Assembly (NCBI RefSeq): GCF_000425825.1
Contig: NZ_AUEE01000013.1
Span: forward strand, 1 to 55,624
Length of the DNA stretch: 55,624 nt
Direction: 5' to 3'
Source: Jeotgalicoccus marinus DSM 19772
GTDB lineage: Bacteria; Bacillota; Bacilli; Staphylococcales; Salinicoccaceae
Part shown: positions 24,317 through 37,388 of the stretch, in pieces
Layout: each line of letters starts with the position of its first letter
Numbering within the stretch: the stretch's first letter is position 1
Notes under the pieces: generated by a model
The model's database searches: none
Told to the model about the DNA's origin: nothing
The model's input: the letters and a program-made list of their open reading frames with translations, nothing else
Made by a program: the position numbers and the translations under genes

Positions 24317-25075
24317 ATGAAAAAAGCTATTGCAATCATATTACTTATCGTCTTTGGTGCTGGCTTGTATTTTAACTTCGTACATACCGGCTCAGCGTCA
24401 AACAACACAACAACAGAAGACCAAGAAAGTGCGAAAACAGAAAACAATGAAGACAATCAGAACAATGAATCAGCTGAAGATTCTGAAGCATCGACTGATG
24501 AAACTGAAACGTCTGAACAACCAGATTCTATCGCTTTTAATGAGTCAAGCATCCAAGAACAGTATGATCAGCGAATTGCTAACAATGAAGCTTTAATTGT
24601 CGACGTTTTAACACCTGCATACTACAACAGTGACTTTGCTGACAAATTAAACCAACAGTTCGATACAAACACTATACAGTTTAATCAAGTGGAAATGCCA
24701 GGTAACACTGTTGATATGAATGAATTAACTGTTAACGACAATAGCGACATTGTGATCATGGATGCAATGCAAATTGCAGACTATAATGATGAAGTGCTTC
24801 CGGAACGTAACTTGAATAACTTAAGAAATGCATACATGGACCTATACAATGCAGATAAGACAGTTATTATACTTGGTAATGCAAATGTTCACGAACATGA
24901 AAACTTAGCAGACACGCTAAGTAATGATGCTGAATACTTCCCAAACAATGACTTCTTCTATATCGATAACCAAGAAGTCTCTGTTGAGAACCCTTATAAC
25001 CCAGATGACAATGTTATGAATCCAGCAGTTGAAGATGAGATAATAAATAATATTCAAGCATACTTACTTCAGTAA
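24317..25075 (+). CDS. Membrane-anchored extracellular protein, possibly SGNH-hydrolase-like
   Basis: A 252-residue protein with one N-terminal hydrophobic segment (residues 4-18) and no lipobox Cys, so it should be signal-anchored or cleaved and secreted. Residues ~25-75 are a low-complexity linker of Thr, Glu, Asn, Gln, Ser and Asp. The C-terminal domain of ~170 residues has alternating strands and helices, with EALIVDVLTPAYYNSDFAD, SDIVIMDAMQIADYNDEV and KTVIILGNANVHEH. The order resembles SGNH/GDSL folds, but I see no clear GDS motif, so catalytic activity is doubtful. GAGGAG lies before the ATG. It stands alone and ends in a perfect hairpin terminator. Confidence 0.7.
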   Translation: MKKAIAIILLIVFGAGLYFNFVHTGSASNNTTTEDQESAKTENNEDNQNNESAEDSEASTDETETSEQPDSIAFNESSIQEQYDQRIANNEALIVDVLTPAYYNSDFADKLNQQFDTNTIQFNQVEMPGNTVDMNELTVNDNSDIVIMDAMQIADYNDEVLPERNLNNLRNAYMDLYNADKTVIILGNANVHEHENLADTLSNDAEYFPNNDFFYIDNQEVSVENPYNPDDNVMNPAVEDEIINNIQAYLLQ

Positions 25076-25080
25076 GTAGA

Positions 25081-25117
25081 AAGGCGGAAAATCATATGAT
25101 TTTCCGCCTTTTTTATA
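25081..25117 (+). terminator. Terminator between convergent genes
   Basis: Perfect palindrome, arms 25081-25095 and 25096-25110 (aaggcggaaaatcat and its complement), followed by a T-run. It terminates the + strand gene and may also slow gatB transcription coming from the other side. Confidence 0.88.
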
Positions 25118-25123
25118 AATAAC

Positions 25124-26554
25124 TTATCGTTTTTTAATTTCTGTTAGAAGTATTTCATTTACCATTTTAGGGTTTGCTTGCCCTTTTGATTTCTTCATGA
25201 TTTGACCCACTAAGAAACCAATTGCACGGTCTTTACCATTCTTAAAGTCTTCAACTGATTGTTCATTAGCATCAAGTACTTCAGTCACCATCTGTGTTAA
25301 GGTTTCTGGATCAGAGATTTGCTCCATACCTAAGTCCTTCGCAATTTGTCTCGCTGTTCCACCCTTACTAATTAACTCAGTGAATACCTTCTTAGCTTGC
25401 TTACTTGAAATTGTGCCGTCTTCAATAATTTCAATCAGGCCTGTTAAGTTTTCTGGTGTAATTCCAGTTTCTTCAATCGCCACATTGTTTTTATTTACGT
25501 ACTCATTAACATTACCCATCAACCAGTTTGAAGCAAGCTTAGGATCTGCTTGATGAGATTCTACCATCTCGCTAAAGAAGTCAGAGAGTTCTTTTCTCAT
25601 CGTTAAAATTTCTGCGTCATAGACAGGTAAGTCGTATTCATTTATATATTTCTCACGTAATTCGTCTGGTAATGTAGGAATCGTAGCTCTAACTTCTTCT
25701 TCCCACTCATCATCAATGTGTAGATATAATAGATCAGGTTCTGGGAAGTAGCGGTAGTCATCTGCACCTTCTTTGACACGCATGAGTACTGTTTCGCCTG
25801 TCTTCTCATCATAACGTCTTGTTTCTTGTTCAATAACACCGCCGGATAGGAGTACTTTCTCCTGACGCTCAACCTCATGCTCAAGTCCTTTTCTGACAAA
25901 GTTAAATGAGTTTAAGTTTTTCAGCTCAGTTTTCGTACCGAACTCTTTTTGTCCGACAGGTCGAATGGAAATATTCGCATCACATCTAAGTGACCCTTCT
26001 TCCATCTTCACATCAGAGACACCCGTATATTGAATGATTGATTTAATCTTTTCTAGATACTTGTAAGCCTCTTCCGGTGAACGAAGATCGGGTTCAGAAA
26101 CAATCTCAACTAAGGCTGTACCTTGACGGTTTAAATCGACTAGTGAATAGTCATCCTTATGCGTAGATTTACCTGCATCCTCTTCTAGATGTAGACGAGT
26201 AATGCCAATTTTTTTCTTTTGTCCATCGACTTCGATTTCAAGTGAACCATGCTCACCAATCGGTTTGTCAAACTGTGAAATTTGATAGGCCTTCGGATTA
26301 TCTGGATAGTAATAGTTTTTTCTATCAAATTTAGTATCTGTTGCGATTTCCATGTTTAATGCCATGGCAGCTTTCATACCATATTCTACAGCCCTATGGT
26401 TTAAGACCGGTAAAGTTCCTGGGTACCCAAGTTCAACTACTGACAGATTCGTGTTAGGATCGTGTCCATAGTGTAATGGGGCATTTGAAAATATTTTAGA
26501 ATCCGTTTTTAATTCAACGTGGACTTCGAGTCCGATTATTGTTTCAAAATGCAT
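25124..26554 (-). CDS. gatB: Aspartyl/glutamyl-tRNA(Asn/Gln) amidotransferase subunit B
   Basis: A 476-residue tRNA-binding and kinase subunit of GatCAB, which converts Glu-tRNA(Gln) (and Asp-tRNA(Asn)) to the amide form. The opening [21 protein letters not shown], the cradle motif [27 protein letters not shown] and [13 protein letters not shown] are hallmarks; the C-terminal YqeY-like tail ends with [19 protein letters not shown]. Full length. Its ATG is one base beyond the gatA stop, so it is tightly coupled to gatA and gatC upstream. Presence of the complex implies that the organism lacks glutaminyl-tRNA synthetase, as in other Firmicutes. Confidence 0.97.
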   Translation of the reverse strand: MHFETIIGLEVHVELKTDSKIFSNAPLHYGHDPNTNLSVVELGYPGTLPVLNHRAVEYGMKAAMALNMEIATDTKFDRKNYYYPDNPKAYQISQFDKPIGEHGSLEIEVDGQKKKIGITRLHLEEDAGKSTHKDDYSLVDLNRQGTALVEIVSEPDLRSPEEAYKYLEKIKSIIQYTGVSDVKMEEGSLRCDANISIRPVGQKEFGTKTELKNLNSFNFVRKGLEHEVERQEKVLLSGGVIEQETRRYDEKTGETVLMRVKEGADDYRYFPEPDLLYLHIDDEWEEEVRATIPTLPDELREKYINEYDLPVYDAEILTMRKELSDFFSEMVESHQADPKLASNWLMGNVNEYVNKNNVAIEETGITPENLTGLIEIIEDGTISSKQAKKVFTELISKGGTARQIAKDLGMEQISDPETLTQMVTEVLDANEQSVEDFKNGKDRAIGFLVGQIMKKSKGQANPKMVNEILLTEIKKR

Positions 26555-26555
26555 C

Positions 26556-28034
26556 TTACTCCGCCCCCATCGTTAGATTTTTGAGTTCTTCATGTAAGTT
26601 ATAAACTTTTTCAAACTGATAAGCAGCATTATAAATTTTGTTTTCTTCGAAGTGGTTACCCATGATTTGTAATCCAATTGGTCGATTATCTTCAGTAATG
26701 CCACATGGAATACTTAAAGAAGGTATACCTGTTAAGTTTGCTGGGATCGTTAAGATATCATTCTTATATTCTTTTGTCCCTTCGATACTTACTTCGTCGT
26801 ATTTATGTGCTGGAGTCGTTGACGTTGGTCCAATAATTAAATCATGATCTTTTAAAATTCTTTTCACATCGTCCGCAACTAATCGACGTAATTTTTGTGC
26901 TTTTACGTAAAAGGCATCGTAGTGCCCTGCACTTAACACATAAGTACCAAGTAAGATACGGCGTTTTACCTCATCACCAAATCCTTCGCCACGAGACTTT
27001 TTATATAGTTCTTCAAGTGTATTTGCATTTTCTGAACGGTAACCAAAACGGATACCGTCAAAGCGTGCGAGATTGGCACTCGCTTCACTCGAAGCAATCA
27101 AGTAATAAGAACTTACTACGTATTTAAGATTAGGCATCTCCACTTCTTCTACAGTTGCACCTAAATCTTCAAAACGTTTTTTAGCATCTAATACAGCCTG
27201 TGTCACTTCTTCGTCCACATCATCACCTAAAAACTCCTTAGGTAAAGCGATCTTCAACCCTTTTACGTCCTCATCTATATTAGATAAAAAGTCTATTTCC
27301 TGATTTTGAACACTTGTCATGTCGTGTTCAGTATCTTCTCCTGCGATTAGCTCTAGGACTTTTGCATTATCACGTACATTACGTGTAATAGGTCCAATTT
27401 GATCAAGTGAGGATGCGAAGGCAATTAAACCAAAGCGAGATACTCGACCATAAGTTGGTTTCATACCAACTACGCCACAGAAGGATGCAGGTTGTCTTAC
27501 TGATCCACCCGTATCTGTTCCAAGAGCAAAGGGTACAAAACCTGCGGCAACTGCTGCTGCTGAACCACCTGAAGAGCCACCTGGTGAACAGTTCAAGTTC
27601 CATGGGTTTTTAGTTGTTTGGTAGTAAGATGTCTCAGAAGTTGAGCCCATCGCAAACTCATCCATGTTTAATTTACCAAGCATAATACCATTTTCACTAT
27701 TCAGCTTGTTCATTACTGTTGCATCATAGACTGGTTTAAAATTGTGTAGCATCTTACTCGCACAAGTCGTTAAGACATCTTTTGTCACAATATTATCCTT
27801 AATACCAAATGGTACACCAAATAATGCCTGATCCATTTGATCTTCAGCCTGCATACGATCAAGTTCTTCTGATTTAGCTGTTGCTTCTTCTTTTGTCAGT
27901 GTAATGAACGCTTTAATATCTCCATCGTACTTTTCAATTCTATTGAATAAAGCCTCTATTACTTCAGAGGGTTTAATTTCTTTACTGTGAATTTTTGAGT
28001 ATAATTCTTCAACTGTTAATTCATTAATATTCAC
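26556..28034 (-). CDS. gatA: Glutamyl-tRNA(Gln) amidotransferase subunit A
   Basis: A 492-residue amidase-signature enzyme that releases ammonia from glutamine for GatB. The catalytic triad is complete at the positions known from S. aureus GatA: Lys79 in PFGIKDN, the cis-Ser154 in [16 protein letters not shown] and the nucleophile Ser178 in [22 protein letters not shown] and the C-terminal [13 protein letters not shown] are further signatures. It starts 16 bases after the gatC stop and ends one base before gatB. Length matches the family, with no unusual insert. Confidence 0.97.
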   Translation of the reverse strand: MNINELTVEELYSKIHSKEIKPSEVIEALFNRIEKYDGDIKAFITLTKEEATAKSEELDRMQAEDQMDQALFGVPFGIKDNIVTKDVLTTCASKMLHNFKPVYDATVMNKLNSENGIMLGKLNMDEFAMGSTSETSYYQTTKNPWNLNCSPGGSSGGSAAAVAAGFVPFALGTDTGGSVRQPASFCGVVGMKPTYGRVSRFGLIAFASSLDQIGPITRNVRDNAKVLELIAGEDTEHDMTSVQNQEIDFLSNIDEDVKGLKIALPKEFLGDDVDEEVTQAVLDAKKRFEDLGATVEEVEMPNLKYVVSSYYLIASSEASANLARFDGIRFGYRSENANTLEELYKKSRGEGFGDEVKRRILLGTYVLSAGHYDAFYVKAQKLRRLVADDVKRILKDHDLIIGPTSTTPAHKYDEVSIEGTKEYKNDILTIPANLTGIPSLSIPCGITEDNRPIGLQIMGNHFEENKIYNAAYQFEKVYNLHEELKNLTMGAE

Positions 28035-28050
28035 TTCATTGACCCTCCCT

Positions 28051-28341
28051 TTATATCATTTTAGGAACTTTGAATTGTCCGTTTTCTGTATGTTCAGTAT
28101 TACTTAAAGCTTCTTCCTGTGTTAACGGCTGACCTGCCTTATCTTCTCTCAGTTTAGATTCAACCTGAAGTGCATGGGTCATCGGCTCAACCTGATCTAG
28201 ATCAAGTTCGTTAAGTTGATCTGCATGTGCAACAATGCTTTGAATTTTTGTTGATAGGTTCTTTAGTTCCTCATCATCTTTAATCTCAATTTTTGATAGG
28301 TTCGCAACATGGCGAATTCTATCAAGGTTAAGTTCTATCAT
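28051..28341 (-). CDS. gatC: Glutamyl-tRNA(Gln) amidotransferase subunit C
   Basis: A 96-residue assembly subunit that clasps GatA to GatB. It shows the typical helical pattern RIRHVANLSKIEIKDDEEL, then LDLDQVEPMTHALQVESKLREDK and the C-terminal FKVPKMI that inserts between the other subunits. GGAGGGTCATTC precedes the ATG. It is the first gene of gatCAB. In S. aureus I recall a proline permease gene between camS and gatC; here only 71 bases separate them, so the locus is more compact. Confidence 0.96.
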   Translation of the reverse strand: MIELNLDRIRHVANLSKIEIKDDEELKNLSTKIQSIVAHADQLNELDLDQVEPMTHALQVESKLREDKAGQPLTQEEALSNTEHTENGQFKVPKMI

Positions 28342-28412
28342 GAATGACCCTCCTAAGTTTTTACAATATTATTAGTTTACCAAATCTACCTTGACTTTAC
28401 CATGTGAACTCA

Positions 28413-31591
<3,179 letters not shown>

Positions 31592-31597
31592 CTAGTC

Positions 31598-33769
31598 TCA
31601 ATCCTTCTTCTCTAGTGGTGCGAAATTCGCCAAAAGACGTTTTGGCCCTGCGGTATGAAAGACAATGTCTAACTCCGTATCATCACCCTCACCCTTAATT
31701 TGAGAAACGATACCATCACCAAATACTTTATGAGATACCTTGTCGCCGATACTGTATGTGGCATTTGGTTTTTTTTGAATAACCTGTGACCGTTTTTTCG
31801 GACCTTTAGCATAAGATGGTGTGGGCTGATTCGTGTTACCGAATAATTTTGTTCCACCCTGATTCTCTACTAACGCTTCAGGTATCTCCGATAAAAACCG
31901 ACTCATCATATTGGATTCAGTACGGCCATATAACATTCTTGACTCTGCTCTTGATAAGATGAGTCGGTCCATGGCACGTGTGACACCAACGTACATGAGT
32001 CGACGTTCCTCTTCAAGTTCTTTGTCGTCAAATTGAACACGTTTAGATGGAAAGACGCCTTCCTCTAAACCGACAATGAAGACGACTTTATACTCTAAGC
32101 CTTTTGAAGCGTGCATGGTCATCATCGTCACGCCCACTGTATCGTCCACACCATCTTGGTCGGAAACTAAAGCCATATCACTTAGGAACTCAAATAGATT
32201 ATCATCTTGGACAGGGTGCTCATTATCAAATTCTTTCGTGACCGTCTTAAACTCTTCTAAGTTTTCTAAACGACTTCTCGCCTCGAGTGTTTTATCCTGT
32301 GCTAACATGTCGTGATAGCCGGTATCTTTTAATACTTCGTCTACGAGTTCTGTCATCGTTAAGTATTTGGACTTTTCCTTTAAGTTATCCAATACTTCTA
32401 GTAAAGACACTAATTTAACAACAGTCTTTTGTGGTATACCCAAAAAGTCTGCGTCACGAATCGCATCGTAAATACTGGAGTTCAACTGATCTGCATGGGC
32501 TTGAAGCTTTTCAATGGTCTTTGCCCCAATGCCTCTTTTAGGCACATTAATAATGCGACTGAAGCTAATATCATCAAAAGGATTTTGAATGACTTTTAAG
32601 TAGCTCATTAAATCCTTGATTTCCATGCGGCTGTAGAACTTCATACCGCCAACCATTTTATAGGGAATACTTGACTTAACGAAGGCATCCTCTACCGCAC
32701 GAGATTGAGCATTCGCTCTATACAGCACTGCCATATCACCATATGAGTATTCATCACTCAACTCTTGAACTTTTCGGACAACGGCTTGCCCTTCTTCACG
32801 TTCACTAAAGGAAACGTTCACTTCCACCTTCGCCCCCTCTCCTTTGTTAGAGCGCAAGTTCTTCGGTTTTCTTTCTGTGTTGTTATCAATGACTGCATTG
32901 GCAGCATCTAGAATCATCTTAGTCGAACGGTAGTTTTCTTCTAGTTTTATAACTGTGGCTTCAGGATAGTCTCTTTCAAAGTTTAAAATGTTTTGAATGT
33001 CTGCGCCACGGAACTTATAAATAGACTGGTCAGAATCCCCAACGACACAAATATTTCGATACTTATCCGCAAGCATCTGTACTAGGCGGTACTGTGCATG
33101 GTTCGTATCTTGATACTCATCAACATGAATATACTGAAAACGCGACTGATAGTAGCTTAAGACACTGGCTTCTTTTTCAAACAATTCAATTGTTAGCATG
33201 ATTAAGTCATCAAAATCTAAAGAACTATTACGATAGAGCACCTCTTGATAGTCCTTATATATTTGACTGTAGAGTTCATCTAGGAAGCCGCCTGCTTCTT
33301 GAATCGCTTGGTCTGGTTTTATCAATTGGTTTTTATAGGCTGAAATCACTGATAATATACTTCTTGGGTTATGCTGTTTTACATCTAGGTTTCTATTTTT
33401 TAAAATGTCTTTAATGACGGATTGTTGGTCTAGCGGATCTAAAATAGAAAAGCTCGTATCGTATCCGAGATAGCTAATGTCTCTTCTTAGAATTCTGACA
33501 CACATGGAGTGGAATGTTGAAATCCACATTCTGTTTGCATCTTCTTTAATTAACCTATCTACACGTTCACGCATTTCCTTTGCTGCCTTGTTTGTAAAAG
33601 TGATCGCTAAAATATTATAAGATGGGACTTGTTTTTCATCTAGAAGATAGGCTACGCGGTGTGTTAGAACTCGCGTCTTACCACTCCCTGCTCCAGCCAT
33701 GATTAAGAGTGGCCCTTCCGTAGTTTTAATCGCTTGTAGTTGTTCCTTATTCATTCCACTTAAATCCAT
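31598..33769 (-). CDS. pcrA: ATP-dependent DNA helicase PcrA
   Basis: A 723-residue UvrD-family 3'-5' helicase, essential in Gram-positives for repair and rolling-circle replication. Motif I is LIMAGAGSGKTRVL, motif Ia AITFTNKAAKEMRERV, motif II HVDEYQDTN, motif III VVGDSDQSIYKFRGAD, motif IV LEENYRST, and motifs V and VI MHASKGLEY and LMYVGVTRAMDRL. The C-terminal Tudor-like part that touches RNA polymerase (YSIGDKVSHKVFGDG) is present. ATG at 33769 has GGAG nine bases upstream; the earlier ATG at 33784 has none. It follows pcrB after 18 bases. Confidence 0.97.
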   Translation of the reverse strand: MDLSGMNKEQLQAIKTTEGPLLIMAGAGSGKTRVLTHRVAYLLDEKQVPSYNILAITFTNKAAKEMRERVDRLIKEDANRMWISTFHSMCVRILRRDISYLGYDTSFSILDPLDQQSVIKDILKNRNLDVKQHNPRSILSVISAYKNQLIKPDQAIQEAGGFLDELYSQIYKDYQEVLYRNSSLDFDDLIMLTIELFEKEASVLSYYQSRFQYIHVDEYQDTNHAQYRLVQMLADKYRNICVVGDSDQSIYKFRGADIQNILNFERDYPEATVIKLEENYRSTKMILDAANAVIDNNTERKPKNLRSNKGEGAKVEVNVSFSEREEGQAVVRKVQELSDEYSYGDMAVLYRANAQSRAVEDAFVKSSIPYKMVGGMKFYSRMEIKDLMSYLKVIQNPFDDISFSRIINVPKRGIGAKTIEKLQAHADQLNSSIYDAIRDADFLGIPQKTVVKLVSLLEVLDNLKEKSKYLTMTELVDEVLKDTGYHDMLAQDKTLEARSRLENLEEFKTVTKEFDNEHPVQDDNLFEFLSDMALVSDQDGVDDTVGVTMMTMHASKGLEYKVVFIVGLEEGVFPSKRVQFDDKELEEERRLMYVGVTRAMDRLILSRAESRMLYGRTESNMMSRFLSEIPEALVENQGGTKLFGNTNQPTPSYAKGPKKRSQVIQKKPNATYSIGDKVSHKVFGDGIVSQIKGEGDDTELDIVFHTAGPKRLLANFAPLEKKD

Positions 33770-33787
33770 TTTAAAAAACTCCATTTA

Positions 33788-34465
33788 TTAAATGATTGTT
33801 GTCAATGCTTGTTCTATATCATCGTAGATAATATTTCCTACGACGATCGTGTCGCTTACCTTGGCCATCTGAGTTGCCTCTGAGTGGGACTGAATACCAC
33901 CGCCATATAATAAATGACTATTTTCACACGCATCAAATGCTTCTTTAACAAGTGCATAATCTCCGTATGCGCCACTGTACTCTACATATATAAAATCCAT
34001 TTTATATAACTTATCTAACATGTGTATAGCAGCTAGAAATTCTTCGTCATTCATCAAAGTACACTCTGCTCGATTAAAAGCTTTGCAGTGTTCGTTCATC
34101 ACGATATAAGGTAAGAGTCTAATGTTTTCATACTCAATAAACTCATGATATTCCATTAACGCCTCAATTAAGAGGCCATGTGCATACTTAATATTTTTAG
34201 TGTTGATCACACTTGGCACGTAATAATAATCAAAGCCTAGTACAACAGCATCAGGATGAGATATTTCAAGCGCTATAGACTTGTCTAAATTGAAGCTTTT
34301 GATACGCTCAAGTAAATCCGAGATATTTTGTCTGGTGACACCATCTGTACCACTTATCATGATTAAATCTGTCTGAGATGTTAGGGTCGCTTCAAGTGAT
34401 GCATCTGTAATATTTTTCTGTGGATCTAGCTTAAATACATGTTTTGTTTGTCTTAACATAGTCAC
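33788..34465 (-). CDS. pcrB: Heptaprenylglyceryl phosphate synthase (PcrB)
   Basis: A 225-residue TIM barrel of the geranylgeranylglyceryl-phosphate synthase family. Phosphate-binding GGGIQSHSEATQM and DTIVVGNIIYDD near the end, and the middle motif FIYVEYSGAYGD, are characteristic; the HVFKLDPQKNI opening is the substrate-binding entry. In Bacillus the enzyme joins heptaprenyl diphosphate to glycerol-1-phosphate, an archaea-like ether lipid of unclear role. It is the first gene of the pcrB-pcrA-ligA-camS operon, behind a terminator closing purB-vanY. Confidence 0.94.
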   Translation of the reverse strand: MTMLRQTKHVFKLDPQKNITDASLEATLTSQTDLIMISGTDGVTRQNISDLLERIKSFNLDKSIALEISHPDAVVLGFDYYYVPSVINTKNIKYAHGLLIEALMEYHEFIEYENIRLLPYIVMNEHCKAFNRAECTLMNDEEFLAAIHMLDKLYKMDFIYVEYSGAYGDYALVKEAFDACENSHLLYGGGIQSHSEATQMAKVSDTIVVGNIIYDDIEQALTTII

Positions 34466-34521
34466 AAGTCCTTTATAAAAATCATATGATAATTATAGCA
34501 TTTTTACCTATTAAAAAACAT

Positions 34522-34557
34522 AAAAGCCCGTGGGTGCTTTACGCACCACACGAGCTC
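34522..34557 (-). terminator. Terminator of the purB-vanY transcript
   Basis: On the minus strand a GC-rich stem, agctcgtgtggtgc pairing with gcacccacgggct around gtaaa (one bulge), is followed by tttatgttttttaa. It starts at the vanY stop codon. Confidence 0.82.
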
Positions 34558-35235
34558 TTAAATAAGGTCGAAATACTCCTCTAAAGTTAAGCCACTTTCA
34601 TGAATATCCGTCGCCTTATCTCCAACATATCTCAAATGCCAAGGTTCGTACATGTAGCCGGTAATATCTTCTTTACCTTTCATGTAACGAATAATAAATC
34701 CATAGTGATGGGCATTTTCCTCTAACCATTCAAATTCTGGCGTGTACTCAAATGAAGTTTGTAAGAGTACTGCACTATCATATGATCCGACATCAATTGC
34801 AAGACCTGTCTGATGTTCTGAATGACCTGGTTCGGCACTATAGCGGTCAGCCGCTTCCTTACCATCTCTAGCTACATAATTATTATATAGCTCAGCCTGA
34901 TAATCATAACTTCTAAAGTCACTCACCAATTCAAAGTTGAGCCCTTCTTCTTTAGCATCTTCAAACATTGTCATATAAGCGTTCTCCGCTTCTGGTTGCA
35001 TACCTGGGTTGTAATCATCAGGTAGCGGAATCTCTTTGTTTACGATTAACACACCATCCGCATAAGTCACCCCATCAATTACTTCAACATTGACTGGAAT
35101 GTCTAAGTCTGAAAACGTAAGCGCCTCATAATTTTTACTGTAGTCAATTGCCTCTGCCTCAGTTGATGCCTCGCCGCTACAAGCACTGAGAGCTAATAAT
35201 AGACTAAGGACGAAAGTAAATTTAATTGCTTTCAT
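34558..35235 (-). CDS. D-alanyl-D-alanine carboxypeptidase, VanY/M15B family lipoprotein
   Basis: A 225-residue lipoprotein (lipobox LSAC, Cys about residue 19) with an M15B zinc peptidase domain. Metal and catalytic residues are seen in GHSEHQTGLAIDVG (His and Asp) and EPWHLRYVG (Glu and His); the substrate Arg lies in DFRSYDYQAELYN. It would remove the terminal D-Ala from peptidoglycan stem peptides at the cell surface. Its ATG follows the purB stop with no gap, its ribosome site lies within purB, and a strong terminator follows. No vanR/S or vanH/A/X genes are near, so this is housekeeping wall trimming and not a glycopeptide-resistance cluster. Confidence 0.92.
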   Translation of the reverse strand: MKAIKFTFVLSLLLALSACSGEASTEAEAIDYSKNYEALTFSDLDIPVNVEVIDGVTYADGVLIVNKEIPLPDDYNPGMQPEAENAYMTMFEDAKEEGLNFELVSDFRSYDYQAELYNNYVARDGKEAADRYSAEPGHSEHQTGLAIDVGSYDSAVLLQTSFEYTPEFEWLEENAHHYGFIIRYMKGKEDITGYMYEPWHLRYVGDKATDIHESGLTLEEYFDLI

Positions 35236-36531
35236 TTACTCTAAACCTGCTCGCTTAAATATTGTATCTACACGGCGTAAATGATGTGACTCATCAAAGC
35301 ATGATTGCAATTCTTCACTCGTTAGTGCTGCTGTGATTTTCTCATCTTGACTTGCGAGTTCTTGTAAAGGCACCTTACTTTCCCATGATTCCATCGCCTT
35401 CGGTTGCACTAAGTCATATGCTTCTTCTCTCGACATGCCTTTATCGATTAGGGCTAAAAGAATCTGTTGAGAATATACAAGTCCAAATGTCTTATCGATA
35501 TTGGCCTTCATGTTTTCTTCAAAGACTGTTAAGTTTTTAATGATATTACCGAAGCGGTTCAACATATAATTTAAAGCGATTGTCACATCTGGGAGCATAA
35601 TACGTTCTGCTGAGGAATGAGATATGTCTCTTTCATGCCATAGCGGCACATTCTCATATGCTGTTGTGATGTACCCTCTTATCACTCTCGCAAGGCCAGA
35701 TACATTTTCACTACCGATTGGGTTTCTCTTATGTGGCATGGCACTTGAGCCTTTTTGACCCTTAGCAAATGCTTCTTCTACTTCTCTTGTTTCTGTTTTT
35801 TGAAGATGTCTAATTTCTACAGCAAACTTTTCAATTGAGGTTGCAATTAAGCCGATTACCGCTATATAGTGTGCATGGCGATCTCTTTGTAGTGTTTGTG
35901 TTGAAACCTCCGCAAATCCTATACCAAGATGATGGCAAACATATTCTTCAACTTCTGGTGGAATATTTGCAAATGTGCCGACAGCGCCACTCATTTTACC
36001 TACTTCTATTTCTTCTCTAACCGCTCTAAAACGTTTCAAATTGCGAACCATTTCTTGATGCCAAAGCGCCATTTTTATGCCAAAAGAAGTCGGTTCAGCG
36101 TGCACACCATGTGTACGGCCCATCATGATAGTGTGTTTATGTTCTCTTGCCTTATCCGCTAAAATTTCAATAAAGTTCTCTATATCTTTTTCTATAATTT
36201 CATTTGCCTGTTTAAGTACATAGCTCTGTGCAGTATCGACGACATCTGTTGATGTTAATCCATAATGAACCCATTTCTTTTCATCGCCCAAAGTTTCAGA
36301 TACTTGTCTTGTAAAGGCGACAACATCGTGTCTTGTTTCTCTTTCAATTTCTTGGATTCTAGTCGCGTCAACACGAGCATTCGGTCTGATATTCTTCACT
36401 TCTTCTTTTGGAATGATACCAAGTTCAGCCCATGCTTCTGCTGCGAGTATTTCTACTTCCAACCAGGCGCGGTACTTATTATCTTCGGTCCAGATGTCTG
36501 CCATTTCTTGTCTTGTATACCTACTGATCAT
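35236..36531 (-). CDS. purB: Adenylosuccinate lyase
   Basis: A 431-residue homotetrameric lyase acting twice in purine synthesis (SAICAR to AICAR, and adenylosuccinate to AMP). The superfamily signature [22 protein letters not shown] with the flexible-loop catalytic Ser is at about residue 260; [25 protein letters not shown] and the His-bearing [14 protein letters not shown] complete the active site. Length is normal. It is not within the main pur operon; instead it follows the NETI-motif gene after 16 bases and is followed immediately by vanY. Confidence 0.97.
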   Translation of the reverse strand: MISRYTRQEMADIWTEDNKYRAWLEVEILAAEAWAELGIIPKEEVKNIRPNARVDATRIQEIERETRHDVVAFTRQVSETLGDEKKWVHYGLTSTDVVDTAQSYVLKQANEIIEKDIENFIEILADKAREHKHTIMMGRTHGVHAEPTSFGIKMALWHQEMVRNLKRFRAVREEIEVGKMSGAVGTFANIPPEVEEYVCHHLGIGFAEVSTQTLQRDRHAHYIAVIGLIATSIEKFAVEIRHLQKTETREVEEAFAKGQKGSSAMPHKRNPIGSENVSGLARVIRGYITTAYENVPLWHERDISHSSAERIMLPDVTIALNYMLNRFGNIIKNLTVFEENMKANIDKTFGLVYSQQILLALIDKGMSREEAYDLVQPKAMESWESKVPLQELASQDEKITAALTSEELQSCFDESHHLRRVDTIFKRAGLE

Positions 36532-36547
36532 TAATTACTCATCCTCA

Positions 36548-36742
36548 TTATTTGATTAATTTACCCTCAAAAACAGTCTCTTGATGTGAGACGACGACCT
36601 CGCCGCCTTCTTCTTTAAACACCGGAACTTCCATGCGTCTAGTGACTTGATAGCCTTCTTCCTTCATTCTTTCTAAGACTTCTGAAAGTGTATCATCAGG
36701 GCCAACCTTAAATGTTTTCTTTCGTTGCTTCTGTTGCGCCAT
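36548..36742 (-). CDS. NETI-motif protein
   Basis: A 64-residue basic protein of the Firmicute NETI family (PF14044-type): [36 protein letters not shown] and the terminal TVFEGKLIK match the family pattern. Its function is unknown. The ATG at 36742 lies inside the end of the preceding gene (35-base overlap) with GATGAGG close in front; a start at 36751 or 36769 is also possible. The conserved neighbour in staphylococci is purB, as seen here. Confidence 0.85.
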   Translation of the reverse strand: MAQQKQRKKTFKVGPDDTLSEVLERMKEEGYQVTRRMEVPVFKEEGGEVVVSHQETVFEGKLIK

Positions 36743-37361
36743 TAGCCTCATCCTGTTCTTGTAGCTCATATATTTCTTCTAATACTTCTTCTACATTTTC
36801 TGGTTCATAGTTCTTCATACGACGACGGCTAAGTCCTTTAGTCCAGAAACCACCGTGTATATTTTTCGGTTCATAAGAGATAATAAAGGCCTTATCATCT
36901 AGCTCACGAATCGTTTCCATTAATTTTCTTTCATATTTTCTAGGTGACAGTATTTGCATGACTGTCCGCTGTCCATCACGTCCATATTGATGACCGTGTG
37001 TCACACCATAACCTAAGTTCCTTAAGTCATTTGGCAAATCGATATCTTTTTTACCTGTCGTAACGTTAACAACCGTATAACCAAGAGCAAGTTGCTCTTC
37101 AATCTTAGTACCGACGAGTATACCGACACCAAATCCAAGTGCATAAGCAACGATGTTTTGTGGTCGATCTAGATTATCGAGCACAAGTCCTAGACCAATG
37201 ACGTATACAAACGTTTCTAAAATACTAAAGGCAGCTGCAACAAAGCGATAGCCTTTTAAGGTCATGATGGTACGCATCGTTAAGAACGTGACGTAAATAA
37301 TGTTGATGATAAAAATGACTAAAATCATTAACATTGGGTTTTCGTTAATCATTTGTAACAT
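36708..37361 (-). CDS. UPF0316/DUF2179 membrane protein
   Basis: A 217-residue protein with three N-terminal membrane segments (about residues 10-27, 38-60, 67-88) and a cytosolic DUF2179 domain (about 105-170) containing [19 protein letters not shown] and [21 protein letters not shown], a fold often linked to small-ligand sensing. An acidic tail ends the protein. Function unknown; relatives of the YebE/YitT type are common in Firmicutes. It starts 27 bases after nadE and overlaps the NETI gene, so it is part of the pncB-nadE-UPF0316-NETI-purB-vanY run. Confidence 0.88.
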   Translation of the reverse strand: MLQMINENPMLMILVIFIINIIYVTFLTMRTIMTLKGYRFVAAAFSILETFVYVIGLGLVLDNLDRPQNIVAYALGFGVGILVGTKIEEQLALGYTVVNVTTGKKDIDLPNDLRNLGYGVTHGHQYGRDGQRTVMQILSPRKYERKLMETIRELDDKAFIISYEPKNIHGGFWTKGLSRRRMKNYEPENVEEVLEEIYELQEQDEANGATEATKENI

Positions 37362-37388
37362 GGTTGTTAGCCCTCTTTCTTTATTTAT

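Noticed and set aside
24317-24400. Lipobox in the exported protein at 24317
   Set aside because: There is no Cys in or after the hydrophobic segment, so it is not a lipoprotein.
34558-35235. Glycopeptide-resistance cluster (VanY here, VanZ at 50255)
   Set aside because: No van ligase, dehydrogenase, VanX or two-component genes are present, and the two genes are 15 kb apart.
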